From: Planctomycetota bacterium
GTDB lineage: Bacteria > Planctomycetota > Planctomycetia > Planctomycetales > Planctomycetaceae
Assembly: GCA_016872645.1 (NCBI GenBank)
Contig: VGZH01000014.1
Location: 1-64,000, forward strand
Reading direction: 5' to 3'
DNA length: 64,000 nucleotides
Numbering within the stretch: position 1 is the first letter of the stretch; every line of letters begins with the position of its first letter. The notes below the pieces were generated by a model, which saw only the letters and a list, made by a program, of their open reading frames with translations, was not told the origin of the DNA and searched no databases. The position numbers and the translations under genes were made by a program. Shown here one piece after another: positions 44,021 through 52,789 of this stretch.

Positions 44021-44078
44021 CCACGCTCGCCAGAGCGTGGATTTGTAGTTGACTCGACCCACGCTCTGGCGAGAGTGG
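44021..44078. repeat. Inverted repeat, CCACGCTC hairpin pair
   Basis: CCACGCTCGCCAGAGCGTGG at 44021-44040 is a perfect hairpin. CCACGCTCTGGCGAGAGTGG at 44059-44078 is its reverse complement with one mismatch and is itself nearly a hairpin. It lies between the korA and korB genes. It is kin to 31853-31918 (CCACGTTC type). Confidence 0.8.
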
Positions 44079-44087
44079 CTACGTTCT

Positions 44088-45965
44088 CTAACCGTGGAAT
44101 TCGTTGATGACATTGATAAGTTCGTTCACCAAGAACGGCTTGCCTTCAATCTTGTTGTAGCCTTGAGCGTCGACGAGGTATTGATTGCGGAGCAACAATC
44201 GCAACTGACCACAGTTCAATTCCGGCACGAGCACCTTTTCATAGCTCTTCAGAATCGTGCCGAGATTGCGCGGGAGTGGGTTCATGTATTTCACATGTGC
44301 ATGAGCAACCGACTTCCCGGCAGCCTGAGCTTTCTGAACCGCCGTGCGGACGGCTCCGAAAGTTCCGCCCCAACTGACCACGAGCACCTTTCCAGACGCC
44401 GGACCATCCACCTTCTGCTCGGGAATGAAGCTGGCGATGTTCGCGATCTTTGCAGCTCGCGTGTTGGTCATGTGCTGATGGTTCTTCGGCGAGTAATCGA
44501 TGTTGCCGGTGACATCCTTCTTTTCGAGTCCGCCGATGCGGTGTTCCAAACCTTTTGTGCCCGGCTTGGCCCACGGGCGAGCGAGCTTTTCATTTCGCTT
44601 GTACGGCAAATACTCGCCATTCTGACCGTTCGCAGCTGTGATGTGCTCAACATTTAAACGGGGCAACTCTTCGACCTTCGGGATTCTCCATGGTTCGGCC
44701 CCGTTGGCGATGTAGCCGTCGGAAAGGAAGATCACCGGGCACATGAACTCGGTAGCGATACGAAACGCTTCTTGAATCGTCGAGAAGCAATCGCCGGGAC
44801 CACTCGCGGCGATGATCGGCAGCGGTGACTCGCCGTTGCGGCCGTACATGGCAAGCAATAAGTCGGATTGCTCGGTCTTGGTCGGCAGGCCAGTGCTCGG
44901 ACCGCCGCGTTGGACATCGATGATGACCATTGGCAACTCGGTCATCATGCCCAGGCCCATCGCCTCACCCTTCAGACAGATGCCGGGACCGCTGCTGGCC
45001 GTGACCGCCAGTTCTCCCGCGAATGCGGAGCCCACACATGCCGCCATCGCAGCGATCTCATCTTCGGCCTGAAACGTCTTGACTCCGAAATGCTTGAACG
45101 CCGACAGGTCATGCAAAATGTCGCTGGCCGGAGTGATCGGGTACCCGCTGAAGACGACTGTCTTCCCAGAAAGCTTGGCCATCACCGCCAAGCCCATCGC
45201 GACGGCTTCGTTGCCAGTGATCTTGCGATACTTGCCGGCCGGCAACTTGGCAGGTGGGACGTGGTAGTGAACCGTGAACGACTCGGTCGAAAAACCGTAA
45301 TTCATGCCGGCCCGAAGCGAACGCAAGTTGGCTTCGACGACGTCCGGCTTCTTGGCAAACTTCGCTCGAATGAAGTCCTCAGTGGGTTTCGGATCGCGGT
45401 CGTACAGCCAATAGACCAGGCCCAGAGCGAAGAAGTTGCGGCACATGTCCGCACCCTTCAATGAGAGTCCTAATCCCTCGACCGCGTCACGGTTGAGCCG
45501 CGTCATCGGCACCTTGTGAACGCGGAACTTGGCCATCAAAGTTTCGTTATCGAGCGGATTCGCGTCGTACAACGCTTTTTGCAAGCCGCTTTTGTTGAAC
45601 TCTTCCTCATTAACGATCAGCGTGCCGCCACGCTTGAGATCTTCGATGTTCGTCTTCAGCGCCGCCGGATTCATCGCGACCAGCGTGTCGACGGCATCAC
45701 CCGGCGTGAAAATGTCGTGATTCGAGAAGCACAACTGATAGCCGGAAACCCCGAACAACGAACCAGCGGGAGCACGAATCTCGGCAGGAAAATCGGGGAA
45801 CGTTCGCACGTCGTTGCCAAAGATGGCCGAGGCGTTCGTCATCTGTGTTCCGACCGACTGCATTCCGTCGCCGGAGTCGCCGCAAAAACGAATGACGACT
45901 GTTTCGAGGTTTTCCAGTTTCTTGCCGTTGGTGGAAGCGGGAGCATCCAGTGTGGCGGTGGACAT
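44088..45965 (-). CDS. korA: 2-oxoacid:ferredoxin oxidoreductase, gamma-alpha fused subunit
   Basis: The 625-residue chain joins the gamma domain ([20 protein letters not shown]) to the alpha domain ([37 protein letters not shown]). This is the two-subunit arrangement of many aerobic and microaerobic bacteria. ATG at 45965 follows AGGAG nine to ten bases upstream and starts the conserved gamma fold; upstream codons to 46088 lack that. The beta subunit gene follows after 106 bases that hold the CCACGCTC repeat. Its presence beside a complete pyruvate dehydrogenase suggests it mainly serves 2-oxoglutarate or reductive flux. Confidence 0.85.
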   Translation of the reverse strand: MSTATLDAPASTNGKKLENLETVVIRFCGDSGDGMQSVGTQMTNASAIFGNDVRTFPDFPAEIRAPAGSLFGVSGYQLCFSNHDIFTPGDAVDTLVAMNPAALKTNIEDLKRGGTLIVNEEEFNKSGLQKALYDANPLDNETLMAKFRVHKVPMTRLNRDAVEGLGLSLKGADMCRNFFALGLVYWLYDRDPKPTEDFIRAKFAKKPDVVEANLRSLRAGMNYGFSTESFTVHYHVPPAKLPAGKYRKITGNEAVAMGLAVMAKLSGKTVVFSGYPITPASDILHDLSAFKHFGVKTFQAEDEIAAMAACVGSAFAGELAVTASSGPGICLKGEAMGLGMMTELPMVIIDVQRGGPSTGLPTKTEQSDLLLAMYGRNGESPLPIIAASGPGDCFSTIQEAFRIATEFMCPVIFLSDGYIANGAEPWRIPKVEELPRLNVEHITAANGQNGEYLPYKRNEKLARPWAKPGTKGLEHRIGGLEKKDVTGNIDYSPKNHQHMTNTRAAKIANIASFIPEQKVDGPASGKVLVVSWGGTFGAVRTAVQKAQAAGKSVAHAHVKYMNPLPRNLGTILKSYEKVLVPELNCGQLRLLLRNQYLVDAQGYNKIEGKPFLVNELINVINEFHG

Positions 45966-46251
45966 TACGGGTGGGACTCCTGGTCTGCCTGATAGGAAAC
46001 CAATGTTGAGGATCAGCGGACAAGACGCCGAGCCAGTTGCAAATTCAAGGTGGGAAATCACACGGCCCCGGATGATGGGCTCAATCACTTCCTCGTTCGC
46101 AAATCATCCAGCCTGTGTGCGAGACGCCTGAAGTTGTCTCGACTTTCGGGGGAGTTTGTCAATTGAGGTCTCCCTGCCGCATAGTCGAACTTGAAGCAAG
46201 ACCATTCATCGGCCAAACGGAGGGGCTGCATTTCGCATTTTTGCTGGAACT

Positions 46252-48468
46252 TTACGACTCATCGGTCTTTTTTCGACGTTGCTGCCGCTGCTTGCGAACG
46301 ACTTGCATGCCATCAATCGCCTTCTTGCGTCGCCGAGCCAGCCCCTCTTTCGGAGCCGTGCGGTAGCCCGTCACCTTCCCTTGCAGAATTTCTTTTCCAT
46401 CCGCCGTCATTGGACGAGGCGGCCGACTCTGCCGCTGGCCTCGGCCACGAGCCGGCAGTTCGCGATTACCCGCTTGTCCGTAACCGCTCGGGCCGCGAAC
46501 CGGGCGACGCTGAGCCGAATATCCTCCCGTCGATTCCTGCTGCGAATCCGCATCGTTGGAAACAGAGCGGCGACGTTGCGGACGTTCGCCACCAGCCGAA
46601 CGCGGCGGCCGTGGCCCAACAGAACGAAGCGGCCGCGCCGGACGCTGATTGAATGACGACTCCGGCGTGTCGTCCGTGACGAAGCGGCGACGACCGCCAC
46701 CGAAGTCATTGTCGGCGAATTCCGATTGAGTTGCATCTATCGCTTGGTCGTTTTGATAACGACGTCGCGGACGCTGCTCACCATCGACTCCACCCTGACC
46801 GCCGTAAGGTGGCCGTGACGAATACCTGCGTTGCTGTGCGTACCCGCCCTGCTGACTCGCGCCTTGATCCTGAGAATACCTGCGTCGATTGCCCGGCGCG
46901 GCTTGCCCGTATCCCGTTCGTCCGCGCGGTGTGCCTTGATCGTCACCGGTCACACCTCGACTGGAATAGCGGCGTGGAGGTTGTTGCGCATCTCCCTGAG
47001 CTTCATTGCGACGAGCCGATCGACGCTGACCGCGCGGCGGACCGCTGAATGATTCGCCCTCTTTGCGTCGCGTGTCTCGGCGCTGACCTCTTTGCGCACC
47101 ATAACCACCCTGCGGATATCCACCCGGTCGCGGCCGATTGCGGGGACGACGTTCGCGAGTCTCTTCCTGAAACATCTCGCCACTGTTCGCCAGATCGAGA
47201 GCTTGCTCATCGGTCATTGCCCCGAACTTTCCTCGCGGCGGTCGAGCGCCGTACGACGACGATGCCCCCATCGGTGGCTTGCTGCCGAATCTTGATGTGT
47301 TGCCGAAAGCCGGTTTGTTGCCGAACTTTTTCTTGCGTCCACGGCCTGCGGTGTTGTCGAGATGTGCTCGCTGCTCGGACAGATCTTGCAGCAGCTTCAG
47401 CTCGTCACTGGCGAGGGCCCGATAAGCACCGGCCGGCAGATCACCCAGACGGATTGGCCCGAAGCCGACTCGTTTCAAACGCATGACTTTGTGGCCAACG
47501 CGTGCCATCAGCCGGCGAATCTCACGGTTCTGACCCTCGTTGAGCACGATTTCCAGATACGCACTGTCGCCGACCGCCTTCTTCAGACGCGCCCCTTCAA
47601 CATGGAATCGTCCCTCCTCGAAGTACATACCTCGCTTCAGCGATGCGAGCGTTTCGGCCGACGGGATTCCTTTCACATGGCACAGATAAAACTTGGCGAC
47701 GCGATACCGGGGATGCGCCATGCGGTTCGCAAGCTCGCCGTCATTCGTGACGAGCAACAAGCCCTCCGATTCTTCGTCGAGCCGGCCGATCGCAAAAATC
47801 CGTTCGCGAAACTGCGGGAACAAGTCGATGACTCGCGGACGTCCCGACGGATCGTGATTCGTGCAGACGACTCCGCGAGGCTTGTTAAGCGCGAAGTAAA
47901 CCTTGCGCTGCAGCTTGATCTTCTCGCCATCGAGTTCAATCTTTTGCGAATACGGGTCGGCTCGGAATGCGACGTCGGTGATGACCTCGCCATCGACGCT
48001 GACTCGGCCTGTTGTGACGTACTCTTCGCACTTCCGCCGCGCGTCAATACCCGCCGCCGCGAGAATTTTCGCGAGACGTTGCGGAGCAAACTTCGCCGCT
48101 CCGGAGTATTGATGCTTCGCCAATCCTTCTCCCGGCGATGGATCGTTGTCGCCAGCAAATTCATCGGCGAAATCAGAGGAGTCCCCAAGGCCTTCGCCGT
48201 GATCCTGCTTCTTCGACTTCGACACCCGTTTGTGTTTCGGCTTGGCTGGGGATTCACCACCTGCGTCAGCCGACTCAGCCGAGATCACCTCAGTCGGATC
48301 ATCGTCCTCATCGTCGTAGTCAAACGACTCAACGTCGCCGTCGGCGAACTCGTCCGAAGCGTCGTCGAACTGGTCATATTCGAGCGTCTCCGCTTCGAGT
48401 TCCTCAGCCTGTTTCGAAGGGGGCGTGGCTTCGAGTTCTGGATTCGATTTGTGGATGTCGTCCGACAT
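46252..48468 (-). CDS. rRNA pseudouridine synthase (RluB/RsuA type) with long disordered tails
   Basis: This 738-residue protein carries an S4 RNA-binding domain near residues 129-190 (RLAKILAAAGIDARRKCEEY). The pseudouridine synthase domain follows, with catalytic Asp in AIGRLDEESEGLLLVTNDG near residue 230 and VLNEGQNREIRRLMARVGH. The usual enzyme ends by about 290 residues. Here an acidic N-terminal extension of about 125 residues (EFADGDVESFDYDDEDDD) is added. A roughly 350-residue Arg/Gly/Gln/Tyr-rich C-terminal tail (repeats such as RRYSS, PPRGQRR) is added as well. Such tails could bind RNA or drive condensation. AAAGGGG lies upstream of ATG. The target base is probably in 23S rRNA, by similarity to RluB. 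Confidence 0.85.
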   Translation of the reverse strand: MSDDIHKSNPELEATPPSKQAEELEAETLEYDQFDDASDEFADGDVESFDYDDEDDDPTEVISAESADAGGESPAKPKHKRVSKSKKQDHGEGLGDSSDFADEFAGDNDPSPGEGLAKHQYSGAAKFAPQRLAKILAAAGIDARRKCEEYVTTGRVSVDGEVITDVAFRADPYSQKIELDGEKIKLQRKVYFALNKPRGVVCTNHDPSGRPRVIDLFPQFRERIFAIGRLDEESEGLLLVTNDGELANRMAHPRYRVAKFYLCHVKGIPSAETLASLKRGMYFEEGRFHVEGARLKKAVGDSAYLEIVLNEGQNREIRRLMARVGHKVMRLKRVGFGPIRLGDLPAGAYRALASDELKLLQDLSEQRAHLDNTAGRGRKKKFGNKPAFGNTSRFGSKPPMGASSSYGARPPRGKFGAMTDEQALDLANSGEMFQEETRERRPRNRPRPGGYPQGGYGAQRGQRRDTRRKEGESFSGPPRGQRRSARRNEAQGDAQQPPRRYSSRGVTGDDQGTPRGRTGYGQAAPGNRRRYSQDQGASQQGGYAQQRRYSSRPPYGGQGGVDGEQRPRRRYQNDQAIDATQSEFADNDFGGGRRRFVTDDTPESSFNQRPARPLRSVGPRPPRSAGGERPQRRRSVSNDADSQQESTGGYSAQRRPVRGPSGYGQAGNRELPARGRGQRQSRPPRPMTADGKEILQGKVTGYRTAPKEGLARRRKKAIDGMQVVRKQRQQRRKKTDES

Positions 48469-48807
48469 GTTCGGCCCCTTTCATGGGCAAGAAAATCACG
48501 TCACAAGGGGAACCTTGGAAGTGGCGACAGCGCGGTGTCGCAAATGCAATGTGAGTGCGGAATAGGCAGGAATTCGCAAAAGCGTGAATGGGGTGACCGT
48601 CGAGTTTTCCCAACCGTCGGTCTTCATCGGCCGTTCGGCCGCGGGTGAGAGTGTATCAAGACCCCGCGCCGTTGACACCGTTCCCCAAAATTTCGTGACG
48701 GATTCGTCTCGCATCCGACGTGATCCACGCCCGGTTGGCTGACGGCGATGGGGGCCGATATCCTGTTGTTCCCAATTTCGTCCCCTTTTTGCCGCGAAGG
48801 ACACCCC
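48469..48807. other. Divergent intergenic region
   Basis: It separates the pseudouridine synthase gene (minus) from the DUF1080 gene (plus). I see the ribosome-binding sites of both but no convincing promoter; a TTGACA at 48672 has no partner at the right distance. No RNA gene or repeat is evident. Confidence 0.4.
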
Positions 48808-49479
48808 ATGATTCGCCCATTCCTGAACATCATCCTGCTTTCTTTCGCCGCATTCACCCCGCTACTCGCCGATGACAAGAAGGCCGACGAAGCTGGTTTC
48901 GTCTCGCTGTTCGACGGCAAGACACTCAACGGCTGGACCGGAGCTAAAGACGCCTACAAGGTCGAAGACGGCGCGATCGTCTGTGTTCAGGGAACGGCCG
49001 GCAATCTGCTCACCGAAAAGGAATTCGCCGACTTCGTGGTGCGGTTCGATTTCAAGCTCACCGCCGGAGCGAACAACGGCTTGGGCATCCGCTGCCCAAA
49101 CGTGGCCAAGGGAAACCTGCACCTCGACGGCACCGAACTGCAAATCCTCGACAACACCGCCGAGAAGTACAAAGACCTCAAGCCGTACCAGTACCACGGC
49201 TCGGTCTATGGCGTTCAGCCCGCGAAGCGCGAGCACCTCAAGCCGGTTGGCGAGTGGAACTCTCAAGAGGTCACGCTCCAAGGCCGCAAGATCAAGATCG
49301 TGCTCAACGGCGGAACGATCGTCGACTGCGACTTGGACGAGGTCACCAAGAACGGCACGATGGACGGTGCTGAACACCCCGGTCTGAAACGAACCACAGG
49401 CCATCTCGGATTTCTGGGGCACGGCGATCGAGTCGACATCCGCAACATCCGGATTAAAGATCTCGGTTCGAAAAAGTAA
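48808..49479 (+). CDS. DUF1080 (3-keto-disaccharide hydrolase-like) secreted protein
   Basis: This 223-residue protein has a signal peptide ending near LLADDKK and a single DUF1080 domain, a concanavalin-like beta-sandwich. The opening FVSLFDGKTLNGWTGAKD and VRFDFKLTAGANNGLGIRCP are diagnostic. Some members hydrolyse 3-keto-sugar glycosides, but most are uncharacterised carbohydrate-binding or hydrolase proteins. ATG at 48808 has GAAGGA eight bases upstream and starts the signal; the open frame before it is not part of the gene. It is convergent with the YjbQ gene, four bases away. Confidence 0.88.
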   Translation: MIRPFLNIILLSFAAFTPLLADDKKADEAGFVSLFDGKTLNGWTGAKDAYKVEDGAIVCVQGTAGNLLTEKEFADFVVRFDFKLTAGANNGLGIRCPNVAKGNLHLDGTELQILDNTAEKYKDLKPYQYHGSVYGVQPAKREHLKPVGEWNSQEVTLQGRKIKIVLNGGTIVDCDLDEVTKNGTMDGAEHPGLKRTTGHLGFLGHGDRVDIRNIRIKDLGSKK

Positions 49480-49483
49480 CCCG

Positions 49484-49906
49484 TCACTCGCCGATGACTT
49501 TCACAAGCACCCGCTTGGGGCGACGACCATCGAATTCGGCGTAGAAGATTTGCTCCCACGGGCCAAAGTCGAGTTTTCCATTCGTCACTGCGACGACGAC
49601 TTCGCGGCCCATGATCTGCCGCTTGTGATGCGCGTCGGCGTTGTCCTCACCCGTGCGATTGTGAGCGTATCGCTGCGGCGATGGATCGAAGGGAGCAAGC
49701 TGCTCCAGCCAACGCTTGTAGTCCTCGTGCAATCCCGGTTCGTCATCGTTGATGAAGACACTGGCCGTGATGTGCATCGCGTTGACCAGGCAAAGCCCCT
49801 CACGCACGCCGCTTTGCGTCACGATCTTCTCGACCTGCGACGTGATGTTGAGAAACTCCATCCGCGCGGGGAGATTGAACGTCAGGTACTCAGTGCGAGA
49901 TTTCAT
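49484..49906 (-). CDS. YjbQ-family protein (secondary thiamine-phosphate synthase-like)
   Basis: The 140-residue protein has the family core [35 protein letters not shown] and the metal-site motif [25 protein letters not shown]. Overproduced YjbQ members give weak thiamine-phosphate synthase activity, but the true role is open. It is the third gene of a minus-strand operon with the squalene-repeat protein and the creatininase-like hydrolase. The gap to the creatininase gene is 15 bases. Confidence 0.88.
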   Translation of the reverse strand: MKSRTEYLTFNLPARMEFLNITSQVEKIVTQSGVREGLCLVNAMHITASVFINDDEPGLHEDYKRWLEQLAPFDPSPQRYAHNRTGEDNADAHHKRQIMGREVVVAVTNGKLDFGPWEQIFYAEFDGRRPKRVLVKVIGE

Positions 49907-49921
49907 GTCAGATCGAGGGAC

Positions 49922-50722
49922 TTAGAACGGAAACTTCTCGTCGATCGGCGAATCGGCGAGTTCGACGAGGAACCCCGCGAGCCGCTCGGTGAGCCGCTCG
50001 AAGAAGGCCCGGCCTTTTTCGGCGGAGGCTTTGTGCGGATTGCCGGAGCCGCTGTTTGTCGTCAGCAGGTGCCACGGTCGCGTGAGCGTGACCCAGCCTT
50101 TGTTGACGGCATCAAAGCGGCTCTTTGCCACCATTCCGGCATCGGCGGCAATCTCGCCGGTGATCGGATTCGTCGCGACCAGATGCGGTTTCAGAAATTG
50201 AATGAGCGACGTCTCCACTTCGCCCGCGTGGTCGTCCGAGTTTTCGAAGATCTTCGCGGTCAGTTCCGAAGCCATGCCCCGATACCATTCGCACAGGAAC
50301 AACTTCACCGGCGTCTTGTCCGTCAACTCGCGCAGCACCGGCTTGAAATCATTGCCGCCGTGGCTGTTCAGGATCAGCAATTTGAGCACCTTGTGCTTGG
50401 CCAACGAATCAACGATGTCGCTGATCACGCGAGTCAGCGTGGACGGATTGACGTTCATGGCCATCGGGAATTCCATCATGTTGGTCTCGGTGCCGTAGGG
50501 CATCGTCGGCAACAGCACGACTTTGGCTCCGCGCTGCCATGCCAGCTCGCAGGCGCGTGAGCCGATTGCCTCTCCCTCGAACGCATCGGTGCCATAGGGG
50601 AGATGCAAGTTGTGCGGCTCGGTCGCCCCCATCGCCAGCACAGCGACTTGATACGGATTATCTTTGACGAAGCCGTAGTTGACTTCGCGAAGGAGCCAGG
50701 GACGAGGTCCAGGTGTGGTCAT
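49922..50722 (-). CDS. Creatininase-family amidohydrolase
   Basis: This 266-residue protein has the metal-site pattern of creatininase and related formamidases: MGATEPHNLHLPYGTDAFEG (Glu, His and Asp ligands), LLILNSHGGNDFKPVL (His and Asp) and HAGEVETSLIQFL (Glu). Related enzymes open lactam rings or remove formyl groups from cofactor and sugar intermediates. ATG at 50722 overlaps the stop of the squalene-repeat gene (ATGA), so translation is coupled; in-frame codons upstream to 51103 are antisense-like and excluded. The substrate is unknown. Confidence 0.85.
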   Translation of the reverse strand: MTTPGPRPWLLREVNYGFVKDNPYQVAVLAMGATEPHNLHLPYGTDAFEGEAIGSRACELAWQRGAKVVLLPTMPYGTETNMMEFPMAMNVNPSTLTRVISDIVDSLAKHKVLKLLILNSHGGNDFKPVLRELTDKTPVKLFLCEWYRGMASELTAKIFENSDDHAGEVETSLIQFLKPHLVATNPITGEIAADAGMVAKSRFDAVNKGWVTLTRPWHLLTTNSGSGNPHKASAEKGRAFFERLTERLAGFLVELADSPIDEKFPF

Positions 50723-52473
50723 GGCGTTTTCTCTTTGGGGTTGTTCTCTGGATAGATGGCTGCATGCCGGATCGGCGTCTCCAACACCAACAGACACAGG
50801 GCGGTGAGATAGAGTCGGCCGGCCTTGGCCGCGTATTCTTCGTTGGAACCAGGCGGCTTGTTCGGATGCCAGCTTCCCCCGATCTCGCCCCCGCCGGTGA
50901 GTTGGCCTTTCAGGATTAAGTCGCTGGTGTGCTGGTACCACGCCTGCCACTCCGGCCCACCGACGTTGTGCAGTACCTGAGCCGTGTAGTACCAAGCGTA
51001 GACATTTCGTCGACCGGGAGCCCACGACGGTTTGTTCTCTTCGGAGAGCAAGTACTTCAGCGCGTCCGTTTGTGACGGATGATCCTTCGGCCAACCGAGC
51101 CACTGCCGGCAGAGGAGTCCCTCGGCGGTCATCGCTGGGGAAATTTTTTCGAGCGGATCATTCGGCTGGTACTTGTAGCGTGCACCGTTTTGCTCGGAGA
51201 CTGATTCCAGAAACAGAGTCGCTCGCTCGAAGTTGTCGAAGGGTACGTTGAGCTTGGCGATTCTCGCCGAGTGCAATGCCATCAGTGCCCAGCCTGTCAC
51301 GGACAAATCTCCCATCGACTCGCCCGACTGCGGCTGGTAGCGCCAACCGCCATCTTTGGGATGCTGCGAATTGAGCAAGTACATCACCGCTCGTTCGCAC
51401 GACGACTTCAAGCTGGCGTCGCGTGTCAAAGCGTACGCCTCGCACATCGCGATCGTCGCCTGCGAGTGCGCGTAGAAGGCCGTCTGCCGTCCCAGCTCTT
51501 CGTGATCGTGGTAGTCGCCGTTCGCCTTTTGGATTGACTTGAGATACGCGACCCCCTTCGCGACCGACTTCGCATGCGGCCCTTCGGTCGTGGTATTCCC
51601 ATCGCCGAGCATCGCCAGCAGCGCGAGTGCGGTGGCTCCGGCATCGGTGCGAATGACTCGCTCGCCAGGATCGGGATAGCCTTCGTGCAATTTCCAGTTG
51701 CCACCTTTTTCCTGTTGTCGCGCCAGCCAGGCCAAACCCCCAGCAATTCCCATCGGAGGTTTCGTTCCTACACCGAGCCCCTGCCAAATCCCGTCCTTGC
51801 CACCGCCACCACCTCCACCCCCGCCGCCGCCAGCACCACCGCCTCCTGAACCACGACCGGCTAAAGCACCTTCGACTCCGACCAGCTTCGCGGTGCTGCC
51901 ACCGGCATCCTCTTTTTTCTCCGACGCGTTTGCGGAATCGCTGTTCGTCGTGGACTGACCTCGGCCCGATGGCAAATCCACCGGAGTAATCTTCGCGTTG
52001 ATCTGAATCGGCCCTTTGGGGCCTGCGTCTCCGCCGGGTCCCACCGTGGAAAATCCATCCAGCACGACATTGTTTGGCCGGATGACCTGCGGCAACGCCC
52101 AGAGGGCGAACACAAACAACAAGACTCCGTGAAGCCCGACGCTTGTAAGGAACCCCGTACGATTGCTCTTCCACCACAGCCGCAGCAGATCGATCGCACC
52201 CAGATCCAGCGGAATCGACCCGATCTCCACCGAGCCTCCCATCAAAAACCGCAGCGTTCGCACGCTGAACGACATCGGAGGTCGAGGCTCGCAGACCACC
52301 GCCACTTTGGCCGGAGGTTTTCTTTCGGTTGGGCTTGCAGATCGCTTCGGCGGTCCAGAGTCGGGATTGGACAAAGTCGTCGATTCACCCTGAGCCTCTG
52401 CCACGTTCGGCTTCGAACGTCGCAACCACGCGGGCTTTTCGGGCGGCTGCGAACGTGGAGTCGGCTCAGACAT
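50719..52473 (-). CDS. Squalene-cyclase-repeat protein with membrane anchor
   Basis: The 584-residue protein has a basic, Pro-rich cytosolic N-terminus, one membrane segment (about 108-130, TSVGLHGVLLFVFALWALPQ) and a linker. A pure Gly run follows (about 208-226). From about 240 it has prenyltransferase/squalene-oxidase alpha-toroid repeats (AGGLAWLARQQEKGGNWKLH, MYLLNSQHPKDGGWRYQPQ). It lacks the DxDD catalytic motif of cyclases, so cyclase activity is unlikely; such planctomycete proteins may bind or scaffold. It is the first gene of an operon with creatininase and YjbQ. The start is clear at MSEPTPRSQP. Confidence 0.85.
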   Translation of the reverse strand: MSEPTPRSQPPEKPAWLRRSKPNVAEAQGESTTLSNPDSGPPKRSASPTERKPPAKVAVVCEPRPPMSFSVRTLRFLMGGSVEIGSIPLDLGAIDLLRLWWKSNRTGFLTSVGLHGVLLFVFALWALPQVIRPNNVVLDGFSTVGPGGDAGPKGPIQINAKITPVDLPSGRGQSTTNSDSANASEKKEDAGGSTAKLVGVEGALAGRGSGGGGAGGGGGGGGGGGKDGIWQGLGVGTKPPMGIAGGLAWLARQQEKGGNWKLHEGYPDPGERVIRTDAGATALALLAMLGDGNTTTEGPHAKSVAKGVAYLKSIQKANGDYHDHEELGRQTAFYAHSQATIAMCEAYALTRDASLKSSCERAVMYLLNSQHPKDGGWRYQPQSGESMGDLSVTGWALMALHSARIAKLNVPFDNFERATLFLESVSEQNGARYKYQPNDPLEKISPAMTAEGLLCRQWLGWPKDHPSQTDALKYLLSEENKPSWAPGRRNVYAWYYTAQVLHNVGGPEWQAWYQHTSDLILKGQLTGGGEIGGSWHPNKPPGSNEEYAAKAGRLYLTALCLLVLETPIRHAAIYPENNPKEKTP

Positions 52474-52556
52474 GATGGTTCATCGTAACGCAAAAGCCCG
52501 GCCAACGGGGAGCGGTCGGGTCGGAAGAAGTTCGTTGCGCAGCGATTGCTCACAGA

Positions 52557-52718
52557 TAGTGTCCTAATTTGAGGATCAGACTTCCGAAGTCTTCGAAACT
52601 TCCGAAGTCTTTTCTCTCGAATTAGTCCCTCTGCGCACCATCGCGCCACTGGGCTTGTCCCTGTGGTTCCCGCGAGCGGGGTGGCGAGGCGATGATGCGC
52701 CGCAGGATCAGGACACTA
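52557..52718. mobile_element. MITE-like element with 9-base terminal inverted repeats
   Basis: TAGTGTCCT (52557-52565) and AGGACACTA (52710-52718) are perfect inverted ends of a 162-base non-coding stretch. Both ends begin or finish with TA, as for elements of the IS630/mariner type that insert into TA. No transposase is encoded. It lies in the 316-base gap between the prfB and squalene-repeat genes. Confidence 0.5.
52578..52613. repeat. 18-base direct repeat, two copies
   Basis: ACTTCCGAAGTCTTCGAA (52580-52597) is repeated at 52598, identical for its first 14 bases (ACTTCCGAAGTCTT). Each copy holds the self-complementary ACTTCCGAAGT, so it can fold in several ways. It lies inside the MITE-like element. 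Confidence 0.65.
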
Positions 52719-52789
52719 CTCAAAAGTTCAATAGCGACTTGTGAGCTTGATTCGCGCAATCGCAGGTTGGTCCCGCAACTGGCTCCCGG

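Noticed and set aside
48672-48700. Promoter for the DUF1080 gene
   Set aside because: A perfect TTGACA has no acceptable -10 at 16-18 bases.
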